Assembly: GCA_035294465.1 (NCBI GenBank)
Contig: DATGKW010000169.1
Location: 1-5,165 of the forward strand
DNA length: 5,165 bases
DNA from: Paraktedonobacter sp035294465
GTDB lineage: Bacteria; Chloroflexota; Ktedonobacteria; Ktedonobacterales; Ktedonobacteraceae
Direction: 5' to 3'
The notes under the pieces were generated by a model. That model did not search any database, was not told where the DNA came from, and saw only the letters and a program-made list of their open reading frames with translations. Both the position numbers and the translations under genes were made by a program. Numbering within the stretch: position 1 is the first letter of the stretch; the number at the start of each line of letters is the position of its first letter. This document shows positions 1 through 5,165 of this stretch, piece by piece.

Positions 1-972
1 GGTATAGTGCGCTGTCTGTGGAAACCCAATACCTTCCGTTTGTTCCTGGTCTACTGGTTCCTGGGCGATTTCGTCCTTTACTCGTGGGCTGGGGAAAAGA
101 TGCCCTGGCTGATGATCTTCATGACGATGCCGATGATGCTGCTGGCGGCGGTGGCGCTGGAGCCATGCTGGCTGGCCTGCGCTCGCTTTGTCAGGGAGCG
201 CTTCTTTGCCTCCTCGGCCTCCTCTGCCGCGCTCGCACCGGTGCCTGAAGAGGGTGAGCCAGCAGAGACACCGAGGCGGTTGCCGCGTGTCGGCAGAGGC
301 AAGGCGGCGCTGGGAGCTTTCGGGGTGGTCCTGGCTGTGTTACTGCTCATTCCGACTCTCCATAATATGTACGAGGTCACCTATGTTGAGCCGGCTGATG
401 GCCCGCACGAGATGATGATCTATGTACAGACAACGCCCGATATCAACACGGTTATGGCGAAAATCAATGCTGTAGACCAGAAGGACTTCGGCGGCAAGCA
501 TCAGATGCGCATTGGCGTGACCAATGATGCCACCTGGCCCTATGCCTGGTATCTGCGCGACTATCCCAATGTCTGCTTTAACTACCCGGATGGCTGTCCG
601 AGCTGGAAGAACACAGTGCCCGTGGTGATCAATGGCGGTGATCCCGGCACGTTTGTTCCTCCCAACACGCTGTATCTCGGCCACGAATACGTGATGCGCA
701 GCTGGTGGGACGAGGGCTACAAGCTTCCTGCGTGCGCGCCGGGCCAGAAACCCTCCTTGACCTGCTCTGATCCCAGCCTGGGTAGCGGCGTCGGACCCTT
801 GCTCTGGCTCAGCTATGGCGATAACCCACCGCCGGGCGCCAAATTTAATCTGGGCCTGACCATCCAGCGCGTCTGGAACTGGTGGTGGTATCGCCAGCCT
901 TTCGGCAACGATACCGGTCCTTACTATGGCATGGGTCTGTTCATCCAGAGGGGCCTGGGCGTAAATCCGTGA
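1..972 (+). CDS. Agl23-like (TIGR03663-type) membrane glycosyltransferase, C-terminal part, 5' end cut by window
   Basis: The reading frame is open from base 1, so the gene enters from the left and the first in-frame GTG (position 7) is not a credible start; 323 residues and a TGA stop are visible. The visible start has transmembrane stretches and a Y-S-W-A-G-E-K-M-P-W-L motif (about 79-114), which I recognise from the C-terminal membrane part of the GT39-like 'flippase activity-associated protein Agl23' family (TIGR03663). A basic, Ala/Pro/Glu-rich linker (about 200-300) follows, then another membrane segment (about 300-355), then a soluble domain to the end. That domain contains A-T-W-P-Y-A-W-Y-L-R-D-Y, also typical of the family, and an aromatic W-N-W-W-W-Y stretch near the C-terminus. 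In this family the N-terminal membrane domain is thought to bind a polyprenyl-phosphate sugar donor; that part is outside the window. The exact substrate is unknown. The family call rests on remembered motifs. Confidence 0.85.
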   Translation, partial: GIVRCLWKPNTFRLFLVYWFLGDFVLYSWAGEKMPWLMIFMTMPMMLLAAVALEPCWLACARFVRERFFASSASSAALAPVPEEGEPAETPRRLPRVGRGKAALGAFGVVLAVLLLIPTLHNMYEVTYVEPADGPHEMMIYVQTTPDINTVMAKINAVDQKDFGGKHQMRIGVTNDATWPYAWYLRDYPNVCFNYPDGCPSWKNTVPVVINGGDPGTFVPPNTLYLGHEYVMRSWWDEGYKLPACAPGQKPSLTCSDPSLGSGVGPLLWLSYGDNPPPGAKFNLGLTIQRVWNWWWYRQPFGNDTGPYYGMGLFIQRGLGVNP

Positions 973-1015
973 GGTGAGTTTCAATCAACTGCCAAAGTTA
1001 GAGAGTTTTGGGATA

Positions 1016-1026
1016 GGATAGTATCC
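1016..1026. repeat. Short palindrome GGATA-G-TATCC upstream of the SDR gene
   Basis: An 11-base perfect dyad lies 38 bases before the SDR start codon, preceded by a partial direct copy (GGATA at 1011-1015). The one-base centre rules out an RNA hairpin of this form, so if functional it would be a DNA operator. No convincing -35/-10 pair is visible in the 91-base spacer, and a dyad this short could occur by chance. Confidence 0.25.
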
Positions 1027-1063
1027 AGCCTGTGAAAAAGGTCACTATGGAGGAGGCTACTTT

Positions 1064-1825
1064 ATGGGCACTGTGCGTTTCGATTTCAAAGGCGAGGTTG
1101 TGCTTGTCACAGGAGGATCACGTGGCCTTGGCCTGGAAATTGCTCAAGGCTTCGGCCTGGCAGGCGCGGAAGTGGTGATTACTGCCAGACGCCAACAATG
1201 GTTGACTGAGGCGGAAAAATCATTGAAGGAGCAAGGGGTCACAGTGTACGCGTGGCTCGGCGATGTTGCCGATGCTGCTTCGGAGGAGCAGGTAGTTCAG
1301 CAGGTCCTTGAGCGTTGTGGCAGGATCGATGTGCTCGTGAATAACGCGGGGTTGACGTGGGGAGCGCCTGCCGAAAGTATGCCCCTCGAACGCTGGCGGC
1401 AGGTGATCGATGCCAATATCACCGGTACCTTCTTGATGTCACAGATAGTGGGAAGGCATATGCTTGAACGCAAGAAGGGCGTGATTGTTAATGTAGCCTC
1501 GATTGCGGGCCTCGGTGGCGGCCAGTTGAATACGGTCGGGTATAACGCCAGCAAAGCCGCTGTAATCAACCTTACCCGCGCCCTGGCGGTGGAGTGGGCA
1601 GCACACAATATTCGTGTGAATTGCGTCGCTCCTGGCATGTTTCGGACGCGCATGACCGAGGCAATCTTGGAACGCGCTGAAACCGTGGTTGCGAATACAA
1701 CGCCTCTGGGCCGGATAGGCCAGCCCGGCGAGCTCGCTCCTGCCGTCCTTTTTCTCGCCTCAGAGGGCGCCAGCTATATTACCGGTCAGGTCATCCCGAT
1801 AGATGGAGGCAGAACCGCGCAATAG
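1064..1825 (+). CDS. SDR family NAD(P)-dependent oxidoreductase (FabG / gluconate 5-dehydrogenase-like)
   Basis: This is a complete 253-residue classical short-chain dehydrogenase/reductase, the usual length for the family, expected to be a soluble cytoplasmic homotetramer. It has the Rossmann cofactor motif T-G-G-S-R-G-L-G (residues 16-23), G-D-V with Asp67 contacting adenine, N-N-A-G (93-96), and the catalytic tetrad Asn118, Ser146, Tyr160, Lys164 (Y-N-A-S-K). P-G (190-191) and a terminal I-D-G-G complete the fold. Arg20 in the glycine loop and Arg42/Arg43 after beta-2 favour NADP(H), by the usual SDR rule. The start is supported by GGAGGAGG at 1049-1056, seven bases before the ATG. Substrate cannot be read from sequence: FabG-type 3-oxoacyl reductases and sugar or polyol dehydrogenases share these motifs. 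It lies 91 bases after the glycosyltransferase and 199 before the next gene, so it may be its own transcription unit. Nothing in it looks degraded. Confidence 0.95.
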   Translation: MGTVRFDFKGEVVLVTGGSRGLGLEIAQGFGLAGAEVVITARRQQWLTEAEKSLKEQGVTVYAWLGDVADAASEEQVVQQVLERCGRIDVLVNNAGLTWGAPAESMPLERWRQVIDANITGTFLMSQIVGRHMLERKKGVIVNVASIAGLGGGQLNTVGYNASKAAVINLTRALAVEWAAHNIRVNCVAPGMFRTRMTEAILERAETVVANTTPLGRIGQPGELAPAVLFLASEGASYITGQVIPIDGGRTAQ

Positions 1826-1870
1826 GCGGCTCAGGTTTTCAAAGCACTTCCGAACGGGTGGAGGCTTTTC

Positions 1871-2003
1871 TGTGAACTTTCACAAGCAGGCTTGCTACTT
1901 ATCCTTTGAAGGAAAAGAAGAAGGTTTCTCACTTCTGAGAAAGCCCCAGGGCTTGCCTCTGGCTTCCCTGGGGGTAGAGGCGTGAGTTTGCCTCTGCCTC
2001 TAC
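1871..2003. repeat. Dense cluster of inverted repeats in the leader of the membrane-protein gene
   Basis: The 199-base spacer between the SDR gene and the next gene holds no credible CDS but many dyads. They are TGTGAA-CT-TTCACA (1871-1884), CAAGC-AG-GCTTG (1883-1894), TCCTT-TG-AAGGA (1902-1913), TTTCTC/GAGAAA with a 6-base loop (1925-1942), CCCCAGGG/CCCTGGGG (1944-1973), which encloses an inner GCC-TCT-GGC, and GTAGAGGC/GCCTCTAC with a 14-base loop (1974-2003). AAGCCC-CA-GGGCTT (1941-1954) overlaps and competes with the CCCCAGGG stem. The last three hairpins stack end to end and finish 10 bases before the Shine-Dalgarno of the gene at 2025. No T-run follows any stem, so a simple intrinsic terminator is not supported. 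The 5' dyads, each with a 2-base centre, suit protein binding to DNA; the 3' ones could form RNA stems. No known riboswitch class was recognised. Confidence 0.6.
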
Positions 2004-2024
2004 GAGAAAGCTGAAAGGAGAAGC

Positions 2025-3269
2025 ATGGCACAGTCCATTGGAAGCCGACCGCTGAGTACTCCCCGTGTGGGCGCATATGCGTATGTCGGTCTATGGAGAT
2101 TGCGCCTGGCGCTCGGCTGGGTAATGCTGCTGGCCACGATGGTTGGCCTCTTCGCGGTAAGCTGGGATGTTCAATGGCACACCGCAGTCGGGCGCGACCG
2201 CACGCTTACCATGCCGCACCTGTTTATTCTTGGGAGCATCACTGTCACGGGACTCGTAGCCCTGGCGGCTGTTCTCATCGAGACGATATGGGCCCGCCGT
2301 GACGTATCGGTAGCGCAGGAAGGCACTCACTTTGCCAGTATGTTCTCCAGTTCGCTTGGTGCCTACCTCGTTGGCTACGGGGCGCTTGATGCCGCGATAG
2401 CTTTTCCCCTCGATCAGTACTGGCATACACTTTATGGGGTTGATGTCACTATCTGGGCGCCTTTTCATGTCATGGCGCTGGTAGGAGTAAGTGTGGCCTC
2501 TCTGGGAGAGGCTTATATATTAGCTGAGGTTGCCCAGATGGCTGCGCAGCAGGGAGCACGAGGTGCCACATGGGCTGGATACATTGGGGTGATTGTGGCT
2601 TGCGCGACGCTTCTGGGCAACCTTTCCTTCTTGTTGCCGAACGCACTCAGCACAGGGTATGTCTCTCTGGGCAATCTGATCTTCACAGTATATCCGCTGA
2701 TGCTCGGAGCGTTTGCAATCTTTGTCATGATGATGATTATCCGGGCGCTTCCCTGGCCGGGTGCGGCTACGAGCGTGGCGATTGTCTATCTTCTCTTCGG
2801 ACTGGTGAACTACCTGCTCATCCCGCCGCTGATGACCTTAAACCTCCATCTTGAACAACAGAGTCTGCTTCCGGGAGCGCCAACGGTTTCTGTGATGGCC
2901 GTAGAATGGCAGTACGGGCTAATCATTCCGGCTGTGCTGCTGGATATCGTCGCCTGGGTCGCGCAGCGAGCAAAGTGGCCGTTGAGACAAATCAATGGTG
3001 TGATGTTTGTAGTAGCATCAATTGGCATCAGCCTGACAGCCCTTGTCTATCCGCTCTTCCTTCGTTCTGCGCGGTCGCACGCTGACCCACTGGGTGCTGC
3101 AAAGGGCATCAGGCTGACCGCTGCTCAGTTGCAAGCGTTAAATAATATGCCACACTCTAGTGTCGTGCTGATTGTAGTAATTTCGCTGCTTCTGGGCCTG
3201 CTGGGGGTATGGCTGGGAAGCTGGTTCGGGACAGGAATTGGCGAATCGATGCGGAGGAAGCAGCAATGA
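2025..3269 (+). CDS. Polytopic membrane protein with duplicated WHT-G-D-T-P-H motif, function unknown
   Basis: The 414-residue product is almost entirely hydrophobic, with roughly nine or ten membrane segments (about residues 29-46, 66-86, 107-127, 147-170, 183-205, 214-238, 249-270, 296-313, 325-346, 378-401). I cannot name a family. Its most distinctive feature is a motif that occurs twice: residues 48-65 (Asp48, Trp51-His52-Thr53, Gly56, Asp58, Thr60, Pro64-His65) and residues 130-148 (Asp130, Trp133-His134-Thr135, Gly138, Asp140, Thr142, Pro146, His148). Each copy lies just before a membrane helix, as expected of an internal duplication with a ligand- or metal-binding site at the membrane face. 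A hydrophilic loop (about 347-377) carries two more histidines. The start is backed by AAAGGAG at 2014-2020, four bases before the ATG. Its stop overlaps the next gene's start as ATGA, so the two are very probably translated and acting together. A link to copper or redox handling is inferred only from the histidines and the FixH/YtkA-like partner. Confidence 0.9.
   Translation: MAQSIGSRPLSTPRVGAYAYVGLWRLRLALGWVMLLATMVGLFAVSWDVQWHTAVGRDRTLTMPHLFILGSITVTGLVALAAVLIETIWARRDVSVAQEGTHFASMFSSSLGAYLVGYGALDAAIAFPLDQYWHTLYGVDVTIWAPFHVMALVGVSVASLGEAYILAEVAQMAAQQGARGATWAGYIGVIVACATLLGNLSFLLPNALSTGYVSLGNLIFTVYPLMLGAFAIFVMMMIIRALPWPGAATSVAIVYLLFGLVNYLLIPPLMTLNLHLEQQSLLPGAPTVSVMAVEWQYGLIIPAVLLDIVAWVAQRAKWPLRQINGVMFVVASIGISLTALVYPLFLRSARSHADPLGAAKGIRLTAAQLQALNNMPHSSVVLIVVISLLLGLLGVWLGSWFGTGIGESMRRKQQ
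3253..3257 (+). promoter_or_regulatory. Ribosome binding site that fixes the start of the small membrane protein gene
   Basis: GGAGG sits eight bases before the ATG at 3266, inside the last codons of the upstream gene. An earlier in-frame ATG at 3209 would add 19 charged residues ahead of the membrane segment and overlap the upstream gene by 61 bases, so the ATG at 3266 is preferred. Confidence 0.8.
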
Positions 3270-3871
3270 GAAAGGGGAGTGTATGGCAGCAACTCCTGCT
3301 TGCGCTGGGCGTGCTCGCGCTGATTTTCTTGCTGGTCGAGATCGGTGCCTCTCTAGCCGCAACCCAGCATGGGAGTACTCCGGCGCGGATTGTGCATGTG
3401 ACGGCCGGCCCTTACCACTTTACCGTCAGCCTTTACGACGATCCGGCTCGCGCAGGTTTTGCACTGCCTTTCGCGATTGCACCGCAGGGGCCAGCGAGTG
3501 GTTCCTGGAGCTACCAGGTGACCTCTATTCCTGTCGGGACGCTTTTAGCAAATGGCCGCGTTCGGATCAACGGAGAACGTGCCGCGACCCCTATTAAAGA
3601 TAGCGTCAGTCCTGATCCACATGTGCCGGGAGGGGTGCAGGGAGACGCTGAGATCACGGTGCAGGGACCCTGGAAGCTGCACGTGGTGGTCGATGGACCG
3701 GATGGCCAGCAGGCATTTGACGTTGCCGTTATGGCAACGACCTTGCCTCCCATCCCGTCCTGGGTGGGCTGGCTGATAGGCTTTATTCCCGTGTATGGGA
3801 TCGTTATTTTTCTGCTGATCCAGATGAAGCGCAGGAGCCAGAGGGCGCCGGTGCTCGCTAGCCAGTCGTAA
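3266..3871 (+). CDS. Two-TM-anchored protein with FixH/YtkA-like outer domain
   Basis: The product has 201 residues with the ATG at 3266, which overlaps the preceding stop (ATGA), so translational coupling is likely. A short basic N-terminus (M-R-K) leads into a membrane segment (about 9-31), then an outer domain of about 130 residues, then a second membrane segment (about 165-186) and a basic tail (M-K-R-R-S-Q-R). Both ends should face the cytoplasm and the domain the outside. The domain is beta-rich. It opens with T-A-G-P-Y-H-F-T-V-S-L-Y-D-D-P (46-60) and closes with G-P-W-K-L-H-V-V-V-D-G-P-D-G (134-147). The latter resembles the W-x-L-x-V-x-V-x-G-x-x-G strand pattern of FixH/YtkA/CopC-like beta-sandwich domains, which occur in proteins tied to copper handling or cytochrome oxidase assembly. 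This is pattern resemblance only; no Cys or Met-rich copper site is seen. Its job is presumably linked to the polytopic partner upstream. Its end overlaps a convergent kinase relic by 14 bases. Confidence 0.88.
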   Translation: MRKGSVWQQLLLALGVLALIFLLVEIGASLAATQHGSTPARIVHVTAGPYHFTVSLYDDPARAGFALPFAIAPQGPASGSWSYQVTSIPVGTLLANGRVRINGERAATPIKDSVSPDPHVPGGVQGDAEITVQGPWKLHVVVDGPDGQQAFDVAVMATTLPPIPSWVGWLIGFIPVYGIVIFLLIQMKRRSQRAPVLASQS

Positions 3872-4091
3872 TCGTGCCATCGCCATTTACGCGAGTGGCG
3901 ACTTGTGGCAATGGGGTGGGTGCCGGTGCAGTAGGCGCAAACGAGCGCGGCAGCGCAACATCCGACGGTTGCGCGCCGCGAACCGGCTGCGTGCCGTTGA
4001 GCACCACAAAGAACATCACGCCGAGAGCAGAAATGTCAGCGCGGGCATCGGTGGGTAGACCCTGTACGCGTTCGGGAGAGATGTTGGCGTG
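3858..4091 (-). pseudogene. Decayed Ser/Thr protein kinase fragment (subdomains VIII-IX)
   Basis: On the minus strand this frame reads I-S-P-E-R-V-Q-G-L-P-T-D-A-R, then A-D-I-S-A-L-G-V-M-F-F-V-V-L-N-G-T-Q-P. It matches the bacterial Hanks-type kinase pattern around the APE motif (S-P-E, 4071-4079) and the invariant Asp of subdomain IX (Asp at 4035-4037, in a D-I-x-A-L-G context). The match stops there. A Pro/Ala-rich tail runs to a TAG at 3858-3860, and the rest of the C-lobe is missing. Upstream in the same frame no D-F-G, H-R-D or ATP-binding loop appears, and a TGA stands at 4188-4190. The only in-frame ATG (4014-4016) falls inside the motif. It is therefore a relic, not a working kinase. 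The parent was probably a Ser/Thr kinase gene truncated during rearrangement. The homology is read by eye from about 30 residues; a chance match is unlikely but not excluded. Its 3' end overlaps the convergent gene ending at 3871. Confidence 0.6.
3875..3910. terminator. Possible stem-loop just after the two-gene membrane operon
   Basis: TGCCA+TCGCCA (3875-3885) can pair with TGGCGA (3896-3901) and TGGCA (3906-3910), giving an 11-pair stem with a 10-base loop and a 4-base bulge (CTTG). It begins four bases after the stop codon at 3871, where a transcript end would be expected. There is no T-run on the + side, so it is not a standard intrinsic terminator; it could stabilise the mRNA 3' end or be chance. 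Confidence 0.3.
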
Positions 4092-4295
4092 AGGAGGGTA
4101 ATTTGTGGTACTATCGTCCCAACAATTCGCGAAGGACGGGACATCTGGGGTCAGGTCGGACTTATATAATATAGATATACATCGATGTCACGTGGCATGA
4201 TCATTTCAGGAGCAGAGGACCTATCAGTAAATTCTAACGGCTTCTCTTTTATTATGTAATATATACATACAGATCGTTTACAGGAGCGTATGTGC
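4092..4295 (+). promoter_or_regulatory. AT-rich upstream region with candidate -10 and palindromes ahead of the GH3 gene
   Basis: No gene is seen here. A perfect TATAAT lies at 4165-4170, though no good -35 (TTGACA-like) stands 16-18 bases upstream and there is no extended TG. Just downstream are abutting dyads: ACATCGATGT (4179-4188), an imperfect TGTCACGTGGCA around CACGTG (4186-4197), and ATGATCAT (4197-4204). A second AT-rich block at 4253-4269 forms TATGTA-ATATA-TACATA and shares TAATATA with the first block, 90 bases apart. The dyads after the -10 could be repressor sites. Promoter position is uncertain between the two AT-rich blocks. Confidence 0.4.
4282..4286 (+). promoter_or_regulatory. 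Ribosome binding site choosing between two ATGs of the GH3 gene
   Basis: AGGAG precedes two in-frame ATGs, at 4290 and 4296. The first would leave only three bases of spacing, the second nine. The second is favoured; the choice changes the protein by two residues (M-C). Confidence 0.65.
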
Positions 4296-5165
4296 ATGTC
4301 TCTTTCTCAATCACCATCGGTAAGCGACGCTAATACTGTGCCTCTACCTGTGCCTGCGCCCCTGCCCGGCAAACGCCGCCGGCGCGGACTATTGTTGATC
4401 GTGGGCTTGCCTGCTTTCGTAATCCTGCTTATCGTCGCCGGCCTTTTCGGGCAGCGCCTGCTGGCGAGCGCCCAGGAGAGCCAGGCGGCTACGCTTCCAC
4501 CTGGCAATGGGCCATATGCCCAGATGCCTTTGACGCCTCAGCAGATCAGCGCGATTGAGCACTTGAGCGGCCATATGAAGTATAAGGCGCTGGCCAGCTT
4601 ATATGTGGACCATATGAGCCTCGATGAAAAGCTAGGACAGCTTATTATGCTCGAATATAATGAGCCGACCTATTCTGACAACCTTGATTATGCGATCACT
4701 AACTTACATGTCGGCGGCGTGATTATGTACCAGTTTCAAATGACCTCTTTCACGCAGACCAAAAACGATATTGCGCATATGCAGGCCCGCTCGCAAATCC
4801 CTTTACTCATCTCGACCGATCAAGAAGGGGGGATCGTCAACCGTCTCGCTAACATTTATGGTCCCGCTATGTCTGAGACAGATATAGAGAATACCGGCAA
4901 TCCGGCGGTCGCAGCTCAACAGGGCTTAAAAACCTCGCAGGAGCTCAAGGCTCTGGGAATCAACGAAGACCTGGCCCCCGATATCGATGTGAACCAGGTC
5001 AATGGCTATGATATGATCGACCGTACCTTCGGCAACACTCCTCAAGAGGTGCTTAAATACGCCGAACCGTATATGCAGGCCATGCAGGGCAACGGCACGA
5101 TTGCCTGCATCAAGCACTTCCCCGGCCTGGGTGGTGCTGTGACCGACGCGCATACAACTTTGCCG
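4296..5165 (+). CDS. Membrane-anchored GH3 beta-N-acetylhexosaminidase-like glycoside hydrolase, 3' end cut by window
   Basis: 290 residues are visible and the frame is still open at the window edge. A Ser/Pro-rich cytoplasmic N-terminus ends in K-R-R-R-R (26-30), followed by one membrane segment (about 31-52), so the enzyme domain lies outside the cell. The GH3 TIM-barrel domain starts near residue 96. Recognisable signatures are M-S-L-D-E-K-L-G-Q-L (107-116), D-Q-E-G-G (175-179) with Arg183, A-P-D-I-D-V (227-232), R-T-F-G (243-246), K-H-F-P-G (273-277) and T-D-A-H-T-T-L-P (283-290). The Lys-His in K-H-F-P-G binds substrate. The Asp284/His286 pair matches the Asp-His dyad that serves as general acid/base in NagZ-type enzymes. 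The nucleophile Asp, in a later S-D-D-like motif, is beyond the edge. The family removes terminal N-acetylglucosamine from peptidoglycan fragments or chitin-like sugars; here the substrate is unproven. It starts after an AT-rich promoter-like region, so it is probably transcribed on its own. Confidence 0.93.
   Translation, partial: MSLSQSPSVSDANTVPLPVPAPLPGKRRRRGLLLIVGLPAFVILLIVAGLFGQRLLASAQESQAATLPPGNGPYAQMPLTPQQISAIEHLSGHMKYKALASLYVDHMSLDEKLGQLIMLEYNEPTYSDNLDYAITNLHVGGVIMYQFQMTSFTQTKNDIAHMQARSQIPLLISTDQEGGIVNRLANIYGPAMSETDIENTGNPAVAAQQGLKTSQELKALGINEDLAPDIDVNQVNGYDMIDRTFGNTPQEVLKYAEPYMQAMQGNGTIACIKHFPGLGGAVTDAHTTLP

Noticed and set aside
340..984. Long 214-codon open frame on the minus strand
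   Set aside because: It lies antisense inside the well-supported glycosyltransferase gene. Its translation shows no recognisable domain, and the long open stretch fits GC-rich codon shadowing.
1871..1884. CRP-like TGTGA...TCACA site
   Set aside because: The half-sites are separated by four bases, not the six of the CRP consensus, so it was kept only as a generic palindrome.
1803..1985. 60-codon + strand frame bridging the SDR end and the palindrome-rich spacer
   Set aside because: Its start overlaps the SDR gene without a ribosome binding site and its codons run through the inverted repeats; a leader peptide cannot be excluded but nothing supports one.
1831..2076. 81-codon minus-strand frame over the same spacer
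   Set aside because: It overlaps the next gene's start and shows no recognisable domain; the palindromic content explains its composition better.
3874..4092. 72-codon + strand frame after the membrane module
   Set aside because: The opposite strand of the same stretch carries kinase-like sequence, which explains it; this frame has no ribosome binding site and no recognisable motif.
4512..4783. Four CATATG hexamers within about 270 bases
   Set aside because: They fall in coding sequence, where three of the four simply encode His-Met or Pro-Tyr-Ala type codon runs; spacing is irregular and no repeat unit extends beyond the hexamer.
4926..5153. 75-codon minus-strand frame at the right edge
   Set aside because: It is antisense to the GH3 catalytic region, whose motifs are clear.

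Overview
The window looks like a chromosomal stretch from a Chloroflexota bacterium, most plausibly a Ktedonobacteria-type organism. This is an inference from gene content: an Agl23-like (TIGR03663-type) membrane glycosyltransferase, a Ser/Thr-kinase-like relic, a membrane-anchored family 3 glycoside hydrolase, moderately high GC and strong AGGAGG-type ribosome binding sites. No rRNA or other taxonomic marker is present.

Layout, left to right. (1) Positions 1-972, + strand: the 3' part of a polytopic glycosyltransferase-like protein, cut by the window edge. (2) 1064-1825, +: a complete short-chain dehydrogenase/reductase with all classical motifs. (3) 1826-2024: a non-coding spacer unusually dense in inverted repeats, ending at the ribosome binding site of the next gene. 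(4) 2025-3269 and 3266-3871, +: two genes joined by an ATGA stop/start overlap. The first encodes a polytopic membrane protein with a duplicated Trp-His-Thr/Gly/Asp/Thr/Pro/His motif. The second encodes a small protein with a membrane segment at each end and an outer domain resembling the FixH/YtkA type. (5) 3858-4091, - strand: a decayed Ser/Thr protein kinase fragment whose stop codon lies inside the end of the preceding gene. (6) About 4092-4295: an AT-rich, palindrome-bearing region that probably holds the promoter of the last gene. (7) 4296-5165, +: the 5' part of a membrane-anchored GH3 beta-N-acetylhexosaminidase-like enzyme, running off the right edge.

Most genes act at or outside the cell membrane (glycosyl transfer, the membrane module, an external glycosidase). 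There is no evidence that they form one pathway. The only convincing operon is the 2025-3871 pair. It is the best candidate here for an uncharacterised system: a membrane protein with repeated, potentially metal-binding histidines, translationally coupled to a FixH/YtkA-like partner. Its function cannot be assigned from sequence alone.
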